A stretch of DNA of 64,000 bases from Phoronis australis (Eukaryota; Phoronida; Phoronidae): positions 130,585-194,584 of the forward strand of contig NMRA01000268.1 of NCBI GenBank assembly GCA_002633005.1. Reading direction: 5' to 3'. A program made the position numbers and the translations under genes. Shown here in pieces: positions 23,327-34,110 of this stretch (position 1 is its first letter; each line of letters begins with the position of its first letter). The notes beneath the pieces are model-generated. The model worked only from the letters and a program-made list of their open reading frames with translations. It did not search any database and had not been told where the DNA came from.

Positions 23327-23332
23327 AATAAA
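23327..23332 (+). terminator. AATAAA polyadenylation signal of the 10-cysteine gene
   Basis: AATAAA lies 40 bases after the stop codon at 23284-23286, a normal position for a short 3' UTR. Confidence 0.85.
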
Positions 23333-23379
23333 TGTAACGTGCGTGACATGTATAATTTTCAAAACATATCGCCTAAATA

Positions 23380-23975
23380 TAGATTATTACATGGCGAAGT
23401 TGTTATCCCCATAAGAAAAGCCGAGATATTTTTTGTAAAATAATGCTTTTACTCAAAACCAATTGAAAAATAAAACAAAATAGAAATAAAATGAATCTAC
23501 AAATTAAGGTTTAGCAACTGTTATAGCTTACTACACGTTTTATCACGTTAAGCTTCGACCGGGAAAATATCGTCTGCTAAAGTAGGTTACCACTAGTAAC
23601 TGCATATAATGCTCAAGTCAAAGGATCCCGACCACACGACACCTGCATTCAAATTGGAGATCGGTAATTTACAAGTGAGAGAACACGAGAGAAAAATTTC
23701 ACTGAATTAAAATATCGTTTTTATGGAAATTATGCTTCTTATTTTTCATAGCGTATAATTGTCGGTGCAATGCCCTTTGCTGAACATGTGATTGTTGCGC
23801 GTGCTCATTTAAGTATTCTATTTTCACTTTCGATGACGTCAGCGGCTGAGTGGTGTAGTGGTGAAGTCGGCGACTCGCAACTGTTGAGGCCCGGGTTCGT
23901 ATCCGGCCTCGGTTTCCCGCCAAAATGTTATCTCACTAGTGAGATAACTTTATAGGCTATTACACGGTTGTATCT
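23380..23975. mobile_element. TIR element with internal tRNA-like box, copy A
   Basis: It begins ATTACATGGCGAAGTTGTTA and shares its interior with the copies at 37187, 54179 and 62192 (GCTAAAGTAGGTTACCACT, GGTGCAATGCCCTTTGCTGA, GATGACGTCAG). Near the right end is a tRNA-like stretch at 23845-23910, then the palindrome GTTATCTCACTAGTGAGATAAC. The fold-back GAGCCCGAGTGG terminal block is deleted here. Confidence 0.8.
23845..23910 (+). repeat. tRNA-like pol III promoter inside TIR element A
   Basis: Box A-like TGGTGTAGTGGTGAAGTCGG and box B-like GGGTTCGTATCC are spaced as in a tRNA gene. The same unit recurs at 56874-56935 and 62899-62970 in the same element family. A CRE-like GATGACGTCAG precedes it. 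It is probably a SINE head captured by the element rather than a working tRNA. Confidence 0.7.
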
Positions 23976-24900
23976 GACATTCGAGGCTAATATTGTGGTG
24001 TAAATGATGTTATTCAACCTACTTGCAACTGATAAAATAACTTTTAAACGTGGAGACCAGAGTTAAGTTTGGCGAAGACGCAAAAATCTCGCGAAGGAAG
24101 CTAGTGTAATCACTTATAATACTTGGCGATATATCGTTATCTTTAGGATTTTGAGTTGGGGGGGCAGAGTGTTAGCCAGGATTTTGACCGTCAGACATTC
24201 GTTACACCGAACTGCCAAATGGAATATTGGACAATTTCAGGGGCGTGTGGCTTCCTTTTCCCTTTCCCCCTCCCTAAATCTGCCACTGATGATTCTTGCG
24301 TCTTCGCGATGTTCTTACGCACCCACTGAACGCAAGCTAGAACTGCATTCCATAAACCCGGACATAAGCATGCTCTTGCAGCGAAAAATTACCGCTTACG
24401 GGACGGAAACAGTGAAAACCATACCATTACTTATGAACCAACAAACCTCACCGACAAATCACTTCATTGGTCACCGTATTCCTAGGTTACGCTAGTGAGG
24501 TCTCGAGCATGCTCGAGAAATATTTACATTTCATTTGCGTGGTCTTGCGTGATTTCCCTTTTCTCGCAAGAAACTTTGTCTACGGAACGTTACCCGGGCT
24601 GGATAGGCACTAGACACGCATGTTCGCATATATATACATGTACCTATTACACGCACACGCTCACAAAAGCATATATTTATATCTGTATATGGGTATGTAT
24701 GTATATTCTTACACACGCACACACACACACACGCACATATTTGCTGTACATGGGTAGCACGTTTTCCGTTATGCAACACGACACTTGTCGTTGTTAACTC
24801 TCTTTATTCCATTCCGTCCGTATCCTCGGAACACAGTTCAATATTCAACAGAACATTGGTAAAGTAAGTGATCACCACCCCAGAGCAAAAGCTAGTAACA
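23976..24900. other. Intergenic with CA microsatellite
   Basis: A short (CA)n run lies at about 24711-24738. The sequence TAAATCTGCCACTG near 24277 resembles a hAT-like terminus, but no partner was identified. No gene is seen. Confidence 0.4.
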
Positions 24901-24929
24901 TACACGGTCGGTGAGACACGGCAGGTGCA

Positions 24930-25500
24930 AAGAATGACAAATGGAGGGGGTATCAGGAAAGTCACACAAACAAGTGTAGCGTGCGGCGCGACCGTTTGCT
25001 GCTCATTCAAAACAGGCTTCTCGAATCCAATTAAAACGGATTTCAAAACTTTCAATCGCAGCACATCGTGCTCCACGTATCGAATTGACGTGTTTTCCGC
25101 AATTTCCTGACCAGTAATTTTACGTTCGTGACATTGCAGAAAATGATGAGGCCATTGAGAAGATACATAGATAACTGATGGGAAAGACTGCAAACCGTTT
25201 GACCAATGTAACATTGCTTGACATTTGAACGAAGACATTCATTCATAGGGCATACAAACTCATAAACCACACTACACTGGGCAACGGGGTGGACTTTCGC
25301 TTTAGAAATGTTATTTTTCATGATGAAGCTGGAGGACTTCCTATTCCGATAATAAGGAATTACATCGAGGTGATCTATCGGGCTTACAAATTTTAACATT
25401 ATCCTTGATGATTTTCTTTAAGGCGTGTTCGTCCTGGAGGTAATTATTGGACATAACAATTTTGTAAAATACCTTTTTCCTTTTTGGTCACACCGGTGCG
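24930..25500 (-). pseudogene. Penelope-like element C-terminal (GIY-YIG) remnant
   Basis: On the minus strand the order is NNYLQDEHALKKIIKDN, then LDVIPYYRNRKSSSFIMKNN, then the GIY-YIG core (SVVYEFVCP, QCYIGQTVCSLSHQL). After a frameshift come NTSIRYVEHDVLRLKVLKS and EKPVLNEQ. This succession (linker with YYR and SS, VVYxFxCP, CYIGxT, LSxxLxxHL, final KPxLNxQ) is characteristic of Penelope-like elements. The frame is broken at least once, and the reverse transcriptase is not recognisable above 25500. It differs in sequence from the GIY-YIG fragment at 13.6 kb. Confidence 0.85.
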
Positions 25501-25880
25501 ACGGGTAGTGGATTCAGAATTAATTTTAGACATGAATCGACTAATATGACGGTCTACAAAAGCCTTGCTTCAGCCATTACTTACCAGGGTTTGTTTTATA
25601 TGATCAACCTCTCTATTTGTTATTTCTTGCAGTATTTCACATCTGCCTTGTCCCACTGCCTATGTTACTAGCTTTTGCTCTGTGGTGGTATTACTGCGTC
25701 ATTTTATTTCCACTTGACAATGAAACCAGTATGTTTCGAAATAACTCGTGTGTTGTTTAATCATGATATCTCAGTTACTTTACCAATGTTCTGTTGAACG
25801 TCGAACTTTGATCTGAGGGCATGAATTGATTGGAATAAAGATAGTTACAACAAGTGTCGTGTATTTAACCAAGTTTCCAT

Positions 25881-25978
25881 AACACACACACACACACGCA
25901 CGCACGCAGGCATGCACGCACGTACACAAACACACACATACACACACACGCACGCACGCAGGCATGCACGCACGTACA

Positions 25979-26017
<39 letters not shown>

Positions 26018-26036
26018 ACACACACACACACACACA
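25881..26036. repeat. Compound CA microsatellite with duplicated 50-bp block
   Basis: (CA)n tracts flank two copies of a block containing CGCACGCACGCAGGCATGCA. The open Cys/Val-rich frames on the minus strand are translations of this repeat. Confidence 0.95.
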
Positions 26037-26363
26037 TATTTGTTGACTACTTTTGTCGAGAAGTCGCTGTTTGCCTGTAACCGCGTGCCAAGAGACTTGC
26101 TTGATTATTCCATTATGAGCAAAGTTGACAAATGAAAATGAAACAATAACGTTAGGCTTGATTTGAGGACTAGAACACTCGATCAAAACTCAAGTATAGT
26201 ACGCAACCGGAAGTTTAAGATGCAAATCCTCGTATCCAGTCCTGTGAAATCTCGGGGTCGCTAACCGAAACACTAGAATGCTTTGTCAAGTCTTTGAGTT
26301 TTATTGTCGTATCTAGAACACACGATTTTTAACCAATCATATCATTCTTCCCTTGAATTCCAG

Positions 26364-26614
26364 ATGAACGATTGAACATTTTCTCCGGTTTACGTTTTCA
26401 AAGCACTGAATTACTCAGTCGAGATTGCCTTGCTCGTCACCCAAAGCGAGACGCTGCCCGCACTGAATATTTAGCTGCACGTTTTAGCTGTGTGCCAAAT
26501 CAAGCAGAGCATGCCCCTAAACTGACAACAGATACTATGAGATTGTATTTAGTTGGCTTTTTGTTTGGTTGGTTGGTAGAATGATATCTTGTATGTCATC
26601 TTAGAGTACCAGAA
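26364..26614 (+). CDS. Possible terminal exon of an unrecognised gene
   Basis: An acceptor-like TTGAATTCCAG ends at 26363. The frame then reads ERLNIFSGLRFQSTELLSRD onward for about 72 codons to a TGA at 26582-26584. An AATAAA follows about 30 bases later. The C-terminus is hydrophobic (MRLYLVGFLFGWLVE). No upstream exon was identified and I do not recognise the family. It could be chance. Confidence 0.3.
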
Positions 26615-26639
26615 TAAACATGGAATTCAAAGTTAGTTC

Positions 26640-28378
26640 AAGGTATCATAATATTAAGCAAGCGGTCGCTTTTGTTGGGATTAATTTTAATAAACATCTG
26701 CAATAAATCGAAAAACTACAAGTTCCATTTGGCTTTATTCATATTTGAAAGCATAATAGCAAATATTGTACCTAAACAGCGTGCTGTATTGAGGTTGTCT
26801 TATATTTTGCCTTGTCCGAGGTTTTAACATACGATCAGAGACAGTAGAGAGGGAGACTAACCACCGGGCGAAATCCTATTGGACGCCAATGGCGGCCATT
26901 GTTGTTTCGTGGACCGTAGAGACGTCTAGCGGGCGTGTGTGCAATAAACAAATATGGCAAGATAAGACGGCTTCAATCGGAAAAAATGCAATGGTGCTTT
27001 TTGCAACGCCTGCTGCTGCAGCAACAGTTAATTGAAAATTCGTGACTGATGCTTTTTTGCTTCCCCACTGATTACGATAGATGATGTTCACGATTGAAAT
27101 AAAGGATGTTTTTGCGTGAAACTGTTGCCAGTCAACCAGTGATGGAGTGGGTGATTTGCACTTAATGTCTTTGCTGTTCCATGCATTTGGTCGCTTATAT
27201 AGAAAATTATCGTAAATTGTTTGCATGAGTTTGAGAACTACTGATTCGTTTATTCTATGTCCATTGATTGCTTTCTTTCATTTCTTTCTGCAGTCTTAAT
27301 ACATTCAGATCTAAAAGATATAATATTTACTATTTATTTACTAATTTTATTATTGCTACGTCATCATATATTTGTTTTTATCTATTCTTTGGCTTCGTTT
27401 ATTATTATTTATTTAATTTATATTTTTATTTATTCATTGTTTTTATTTATCCATTGCTACTTATTTAAATTATTTCTTGTGATCCCATACGGTCAGCATT
27501 CTGGTTGTCGTTAATCATGGCATGGAAATAAGTGAAAAATGATATTAATTTATGGTTTAGTAACCTACTTGATAATTTTCAATTGGAAGTGTCGAAGGAA
27601 ATGTTCTTTTAAAAGCATATTGAGCCCTACATCGGTGGGTACTTCGGTAGTATGTGTATTACCTTGGAAACCCCGTTACACTCAGTGACGATATCGTTTG
27701 TTTAGATTTTTGTTTTGACACGGGTCTTAAAACATCAAGTCATGAAATAAGGTGTCATTGTTATTTACTTTGGAGTTGGCCACTTTTACCTGCCGATGTC
27801 GGCTTAATATGCTTTAAGTAACTGCTGATAGTTGATTTTAAAAAATGTGATTAGCTAACGAAAGCTGGAAAGCATCGTAAAACTACCTAAATGGACTGCG
27901 TATTCAATAGGCATCTTGGCCTCTTTATGGGGGCATACAAGGCAGGTTTATTGGACTGCAGGCAGGAATTCCATTCCTAGCTGGTTTTCAACCCCCTACC
28001 CTTCTTGAATCCAGTCTCATTCATTTCCACCCACCCCAATTATCTACCCATTTCGGATACCATCAGGTAAGGACGCTGGGGGTCCAGTGAATCAGTCCCA
28101 AATAGTGACTCCACTCTTTTCCCTAAAACTACTGCGTATTTGTGAGCTTTCTACGTCGAATTCTCAATGTTATTGAAAATAAGTAGGGATCTTTTCATGC
28201 AACTCCCCTAATTAAATATTTTGACTAAATTAAGGGCTCAGCGTTTTAGTTACATTATTAGAAAACGTCAAAAGTCAAAAGAGGAGCTCGTAATAAAAAT
28301 AAAATGATAGAAAAATATAGAAACTGTGAGTGAGGAACGAAAAAAAAATACGCAAAAGATTTAGGCAATACAGTTGAG
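26640..28378. other. Intergenic, AT-rich low-complexity DNA
   Basis: 27300-27480 is dominated by TTTATT repeats, which generate hydrophobic spurious frames. The stretch 28150-28320 resembles 60190-60400 (TTCTCAATRTT, TTTTTCATGCAAC, GAGGAGCTC), so a dispersed repeat is present. No gene is seen. Confidence 0.45.
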
Positions 28379-28536
28379 CACAGGCGGATCCTTTGCCAAA
28401 GGGGTCGGACCTTCTGTTTTCCCTCACTTTTAGTGATGTCATAGGTAAAATTTTCTTATTGTTGACTTGGGCCACCTTTCTCAAAGATTCTTCGATCCGA
28501 TCCCCCACCTTTTAAAAAATCATAGATCTGCCCCTG
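28379..28536. mobile_element. Short hAT-like MITE
   Basis: The left end is CACAGGCGGATC and the right end is GATCTGCCCCTG, which pair as imperfect inverted termini. TTGAG is found at both edges. The terminal GGCGGATC motif resembles the longer element at 49892-50553. It is noncoding. Confidence 0.6.
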
Positions 28537-29133
28537 TTGAGTGTTGAGCTGATATTTGGGACTGTTTCATGAAACTGGGCACTGGCCCCCGTGCTTGAAT
28601 GTATAATGTCGTAAGGTGTGAATTTTCGAAACAAAGTTCTGGACCCGTGTTTGGATGGGATAAGAGCGCAGTTTTTGGACATTGGCGTAGGAGACCTTTC
28701 ACGGTTCGGGTATGAGAGTCTGTTAATTTTTCGATTATATTTTAAAACAATGTTTATGCGCTGAAAGTTTTAATATTTAATTGTTAATTGATATCAACAC
28801 CTGGAATATTGGGGAGAGAAAGCTATCTCCGCCTCCAACCTTTTGGTTGAGGGTGCCCCCCGTTTTTGCTCCTACGTCTTCTTCAGCAGATCTATCTTAT
28901 GTTTAGTACTTCCCTGACCTCCCTGGACAAAATCCTACAGGTTATGTACCTGCTCGCCCTCCAATCGCCTATTTTCACCTGTTTACCTCTGGTTACTGAG
29001 TCACACTCTTGCTTATGATGTACTTTTCTCGTAATTTTTATTACCTTTCCTGCCCAATTTTTTTCTTGATATACACTATATTTTGCCTATGAGTATTTTC
29101 CATTGCATTGCTCATGTTTTTGTTTACAATATT

Positions 29134-29445
29134 TTAAACAAAGACACTTGACAATTTTGAATTTGACAAACTAAAATCGGCCGTAATCAACGCCTTTCGT
29201 ACTTCGTAGGCGCACACACACCCGCTCGGTGTCCCTAACGTCCATGACGCAATAATGGCGGCAGCCTTAGTGATAGTCTTGTTAACGTCTTTGATTAGAT
29301 CATGAACAAAAGAGCACGCTTCGCATCCGTCAATGATAAATCCACGTTCTTGCGCTGTTGAAACTTTGCGTAAATTCCAGTTCAATTCTAGACATTGTTC
29401 TAAGATCACCAAATTTTGTGAACCACGTGAAATACTGTGATACAT
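29134..29445 (-). CDS. Unrecognised 103-codon open frame
   Basis: The frame starts with ATG at 29445 and ends at 29134-29136. It includes QNLVILEQCLELNWNLRK and GFIIDGCEACSFVHDLIKDV. Composition is protein-like (mixed Cys, acidic and hydrophobic residues) and it stands in otherwise noncoding DNA. There is no signal peptide, polyadenylation signal or recognised domain. It may be a small exon, a gene fragment or chance. Confidence 0.3.
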   Translation of the reverse strand: MYHSISRGSQNLVILEQCLELNWNLRKVSTAQERGFIIDGCEACSFVHDLIKDVNKTITKAAAIIASWTLGTPSGCVCAYEVRKALITADFSLSNSKLSSVFV

Positions 29446-30002
29446 GTAGTACGTAGCCTTAAACGACGGGCTATTGTCGTGTGACGTGCGCGTCTTTTCG
29501 CACTGATTGCAGACGCTGAATTAATGCGGCGTGAGTAGTAATACTAGAGAGTTGGAAGTCCGCACATTGAAAGTGCAAAATTTAGTCACAATTACTCTCA
29601 AATTCCTTGTCAAGTATTAATCTGCACACGTTGAAATAACGATCGCGTGATTACATTTATCTGCAGAAAAAATACGGAGAATATAATAATATATAGTTGC
29701 TCGCAAATTAAGAGCTTCAAAAGAACTTATTCACTCGAAGATTTCTCTCTTTACAATTCACTTGTCCCAATAACATTTCGTACGCGATGACCAAACTCCA
29801 GTCCTGGAACCAAACTCAAGGCTTGTGAACCAATGCAGTTTAGGTATCTGTAAATAAAAACAGTCACGCGATCGGCACAGCCAGTACCGCCTAGCTGCAG
29901 ATTTCCCTACGCCAGCAAGCAAAAACTACTAGACTAAGTGCATTGTAGCTTAGCCGTCTTTCTTCTCGTGAATAAATCAAAGCCTATTGTTTTTGGTTGA
30001 AA

Positions 30003-30590
30003 TCAGACGCAAGATGTCGTTGTGGCAGCCATCTTTCATTTCTTTAGCTTGCGGAGCCTTAGATCCTCTATCTCTGGAAGGATTTATATGAAAATTGAAG
30101 TTTGAATAGATTTCCTCAAGAGCTATAGGATTGGTGCTAACTTTTTTCTCCAATTGACTTCTCGTTCTCTAGTTATACGAGAATGTCCGATGACTGCCAT
30201 TGAACTGATTGGATTTTTGGGCCGTGTCTCCGGCGTTACTTATCGGCTCTTTCTGAAATTCAGCATGAGGATAGATATCGTTAAGTTCTTTCAGATGACT
30301 TGCCTTCTAATGACAAATCCTCGCTACAATGTTGCGACGTTTAGCCCGCATTTGTTCTCCGATCTATATGAAATAACATACTGAACATGTGCCTCGTCGA
30401 GGTTTATTTTTTATTGAAATTGGACGAAATATGGTGCTATGGTGATCATTTTACTATTTTTCGCTTTCCAGAACCATAGCTTCGACATTTTTTTCTGAAA
30501 TTTGGTATGTGTATGGATCTCGTTCTTGAGTTATTGAAACTGTACTGGTTCTTTCATTGACCGACTCCTCACTGTTATTTTGGTCTACCA
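30003..30590 (+). repeat. Repeat family with GAAATCGGACGCAANATGG phrase, copy 1
   Basis: The phrase TTGAAATCAGACGCAAGATG is followed by GTGGCAGCCATCTTTCATTT and then units with 'CTCGTTCTCTAGTTAT', 'TTCTGAAATT' and 'GATATCGTT'. The same order occurs at 33393-34110 and 43590-43930. It is noncoding, and the open frames through it are not conserved between copies. Confidence 0.65.
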
Positions 30591-31467
30591 AATGCATGTT
30601 ATACATGATATTTCTCGTCGGATCGAAATGAAATTTACACAGTCACGCATCCATGTTTTCTTTTTCATGGCCATCTCCATCACTACTATCGCCAGTTTCG
30701 TTGGTGTCAGCGGGTGGCGGGGTACGCCATGTAGTATCCATTACCTCATATTGTTCTTGCGTTCAAACGGAAAAGCATGGGAGGGGAGCAAGCAAACTGA
30801 GAGACTGTCTATCCTACTGCGTACTCTGAAAAGATGACAAAAGTATTTGCCCTCTTATTCAAATAATTGTGAAATTCCAGGAAGGCCGTAGGAGTCCTGG
30901 GTGTGGAGTTAATCCTAGTGAGGAGGTGAAGCATGAGATGAGGGACAAACGGTTGCACAATTCAAAAACATTGGGACTCGCTGTGGTGTTTAGAGTAAAT
31001 CACTTCCCCACGTCGTGCGACAGTCAAGGATAGGTAGGTGTGGAACAAGTGCCCGATCAAGGAAAGTATTTAGCGACGTCGACGTGCGGTGCAGGCGAAT
31101 TTCCTAGAACAAATCCAAACATAACACCATTGCCTCAAGGTGAAGGGAGAGACATCTGCCAGCCAATCCTACCACATCGCGGCAGGACTGGTCGAGCAAA
31201 GAGAATCTACACATGCACATTATTACTATGGCTGAAAATGTGAGAATGTAGTATTTTATTTTAATGTGCGCCGTTTGTGGTAGTCATCTGAAAATGGCCT
31301 ATGGGGTACAACCCTAACAGGGTCTTCAGAGCGTGTTTGTCATTTTGACTATGGAAATTCATAATCTGTTTACGTAGATCTTTTCACTGGAAGCGTGTCA
31401 TTATTTAACCCGAGAAAACACCTCCAAGTGCAATGTGGAAATTCTAGTTTTCTAATCATACTTGCAG

Positions 31468-32959
31468 AAAACAGGCCAGCTGCCACCCCCCTACTCCGAG
31501 AATCCTCTCCAGCCAGATACTAACGTAGATAGTACCTCGATTTATAATGAGAAGACAACGGCACAGAACTATTATCCCATGGAAGAGGAATTTATTGTTG
31601 GAGTCCAGGTGTGTTTTTATCTTTTTGCGACAGGTGTTCTGTTGTTGACGCTAACGAACCGAAATTCTACCCTAAGTTTTTAGGAGTTGATTACTGCGCT
31701 GCGTTGAGACGCACGAAATGGAATGTTGCTTTTGAAAACAAGTTTCATTATTTTGTACGTCAACTGAAAAATTGCTTTCATTTCATGAAGTCTATTTTTC
31801 AATAATGGCCGTCCAGTCGTAAGTACGAGTCTATATCGTTCGTAAGATTCTTCCAAAGACTCTTAGAGGAAAATAGCTGATAGTATTATTTAAAATAAAT
31901 TTAGTTTCACCTGTATCCGTAGCATCACTTTCAAACAAGGGTTTATTCAAATGACCCACTTCTAGCCATTTGCCCGCATTCGCATCATTTTGGATATAGG
32001 CGCAGCTTCGAATAATAGAGCATGGGCCCAAATACGCGCATATACGGAAATTAGCTGTATGTGATTTCCGTCGATTTAGACAACAGGAGAAATTTAAACC
32101 TTCAAAAAAACAATTGTGCCGAAAGTTCGAACCGTATAGGTTAAAGAAAGCGCCAGAAATCGAAAGATTTTGCAGTGTAACAGCACAAATTAAACACTTT
32201 GTTATCAGTGGTAATAAACTACGGACAATGTACGAGAAAGAACTGACTACTTGCGATATATCAGTACAGAAGTGCTTTTGGTTTCGAGTCCGATACAGAA
32301 TAGCATCAACACTTTACCCGGCACGCCGCTTGTTTCTGAATTCGGGGAGACAACGTAATAAATTTCTTCGAGACATCAGCACGGTTGCTGATGTCTCGAA
32401 GAAATTTATTACGTTGTCATGTGAACGCACCCCATGAACGCGTTCCATAACATCTGTCGCTCGAGAGACACTTGCTGCGAGTTTAGTTAATGGAAAGTAA
32501 GCATTAGAAATTCCCTCAGAATTCTACATTTCAGTCTCGCCATCTATTCACATCAGTGGCGGCTGTCTTGCTATTGTTCTCTGGCAAAGTAGCGAGGTTA
32601 GTTGCCTTTCACTCTCTTGTTCTTGCGTGATCTCACCAAACCTGTCGGAAACTCACCGTAAGGAACTTTCGCCATATTACGTATATACTTCTTTTCTCCA
32701 ACAGCCTCCTGTGATGACGATAATTGTACAGCCTCGTCCCCCAAACCATTCTATGCTGTTTGCTATCATCACGGCCTTTATCAGCTTGCCTTTTGGCATG
32801 GCGGCCATCTTCTTGTCTTGTCAGTCAGAACAGTCATACTTCAGCGGTGACTACGAAACGGGGCAACGCCTAGCAAAGATGTCCAAGTGCGTCAGTCTTG
32901 CTGGAATAAGCGTTGGTGGTGTAATGAGTATAATTCTCATTGTCATACTTGTAACGTGA
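31468..32959 (+). CDS. CD225/dispanin-family membrane protein, last two exons
   Basis: Exon 31468-31608 (acceptor TACTTGCAG, donor CCAG|GTGTGT) joins in phase 0 to exon 32705-32959 (acceptor TTCTCCAACAG), ending at TGA 32957-32959. Together they give 131 residues without an initiator, so at least one upstream exon is missing from my reading. The N-terminal part is proline-rich with a PPPY late-domain/WW-binding motif (LPPPYSENP). The second exon is a CD225 domain: a membrane helix from SMLFAIITAFISLPFG, the GDYETGQRLAKMSK loop typical of the family, and a second helix from GGVMSIILIVILV. Vertebrate relatives include IFITM and PRRT proteins, membrane-curvature proteins acting on fusion and vesicle traffic. 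Here the role is inferred only from the family. AATACA at 32988 may be a weak polyadenylation signal. Confidence 0.85.
32349..32418. repeat. Perfect 33-bp inverted repeat with 4-base loop (hairpin)
   Basis: Arms 32349-32381 and 32386-32418 are exact reverse complements with loop CGGT. The arm starts GACAACGTAATAAATTTCTT and ends GACATCAGCA. It lies inside the CD225 intron on the sense strand, so intronic RNA would fold into a 33-bp duplex. Confidence 0.97.
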
Positions 32960-33392
32960 TGTAAATCCAAGTCTTACAACAGTTAAAAATACAATAAGTC
33001 AATGGATATCGCCATTCTTTCATGTTTTTCTCACAATGCTGTTAGCATCGTGCGTGTGGGTTAAGGAAGTATTTGAATCAACAAAATATGCTTCATTCAA
33101 GGACTGAGGAGAACAGACTTGAAAGGCGTGTCATTGGATGTTTTCCGAAAACCCGAAAAGCAGTCGTTCCTTTACAGTAAACATATAACATATAAAACAT
33201 TTAAAGGATTTTTTATTTCAAATAGCAGATTATTATTCGCAGAAATGAAATTGCTTTGTAATCAATGTTTACTTGATGTTGTTTTAGGAGTTTTGTTTTT
33301 TGTTTGGTCGCATGCTACATGTCGCATTTCTTTTCAGATGAGGTTAAAATTTACAAAGAACATGTGTTTTGTAAATGGCTCGCGGAGACTGT

Positions 33393-34110
33393 TTTTAATT
33401 GAAATCGGACGCAAAATGGCGTTATGGCGTTTATCAAAATTTTGATTTGTGTAGCCATAGCTCCATTGTCTCTGGAGGTATTTTTCTTATTTTTTCTGCG
33501 GATATAACATTTCAAGGGTTATCGGAAGTGTGCCTTCTCTTTTTGCCTACGACTTCCCGTTATCGAGTTATTCAAGATTACCCAATAACTGTTCTCGAAG
33601 TAATTGATTATCTCCCGTGTCTCTTGACGGTTCTGTCTGAAATTTTGTGCGTAGGTAAACCTCGTCAAGAGCTATCAGCAATGTGAAATCTGTTTCTCGC
33701 TACAACTCACCGTTCTCGAGATTTTTAAGATTTCCTGGTCCGATGACAGTTCTCTATAGTATTGACGTCACATTCGTGCCACAGGACTGATCACCATGAC
33801 ATTTCAACACATGTTTATCTTGTCAAGGGCTAGAGGGCTTTGGTTTTGAAACAAAATCGGTAGCAAGCTGTCGCTGTGGTGGCCTTTCTTTCTAATTTTC
33901 GGTTTCCTAAGCCATACATCCGTTTTCTCAAGAAGGTTTTTTTCTAAAATTCGGTTAGTCGATAAGTCCTTCAAAGACCAATCGAAGCTGTACCATCTGT
34001 TTCTTTACAACTTACAGTTCTCAGGTCATTCAACATTTTCTAATTACGGCTCTTTATCGATTAATGGAGTTTTCGCACCAATCTCTGGCTTCCCTCGGCT
34101 TGTCTAAATT
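33393..34110 (+). repeat. GAAATCGGACGCAA repeat family, copies 2 and 3
   Basis: TTGAAATCGGACGCAAAATG at about 33399 is followed by GCGTTATGGCG. A further unit begins near 33855. Shared blocks include CTACAACTCACCGTTCTCGA and TCGATTAATGGAGTTTTCGC. It is related to 30003 and 43590. Confidence 0.65.

Noticed and set aside
24495-24797. Overlapping frames on both strands with His/Thr or Cys/Val runs
   Set aside because: They arise from CA and ATAT simple repeats, with no splice or protein features.
25881-26036. CRISPR-like regular repeats
   Set aside because: The regularity is a dinucleotide microsatellite in animal DNA, with no spacer-repeat structure.
25780-26186. Cys/Val-rich minus-strand open frames
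   Set aside because: They translate the CA microsatellite and its duplicated block.
27257-27514. Hydrophobic 85-codon forward frame
   Set aside because: The sequence is TTTATT low-complexity DNA, which always reads as Phe/Leu/Ile/Tyr. Overlapping frames do the same.
32114-32437. 107-codon forward frame in the CD225 intron
   Set aside because: It runs through both arms of the perfect hairpin and has no splice or domain support.
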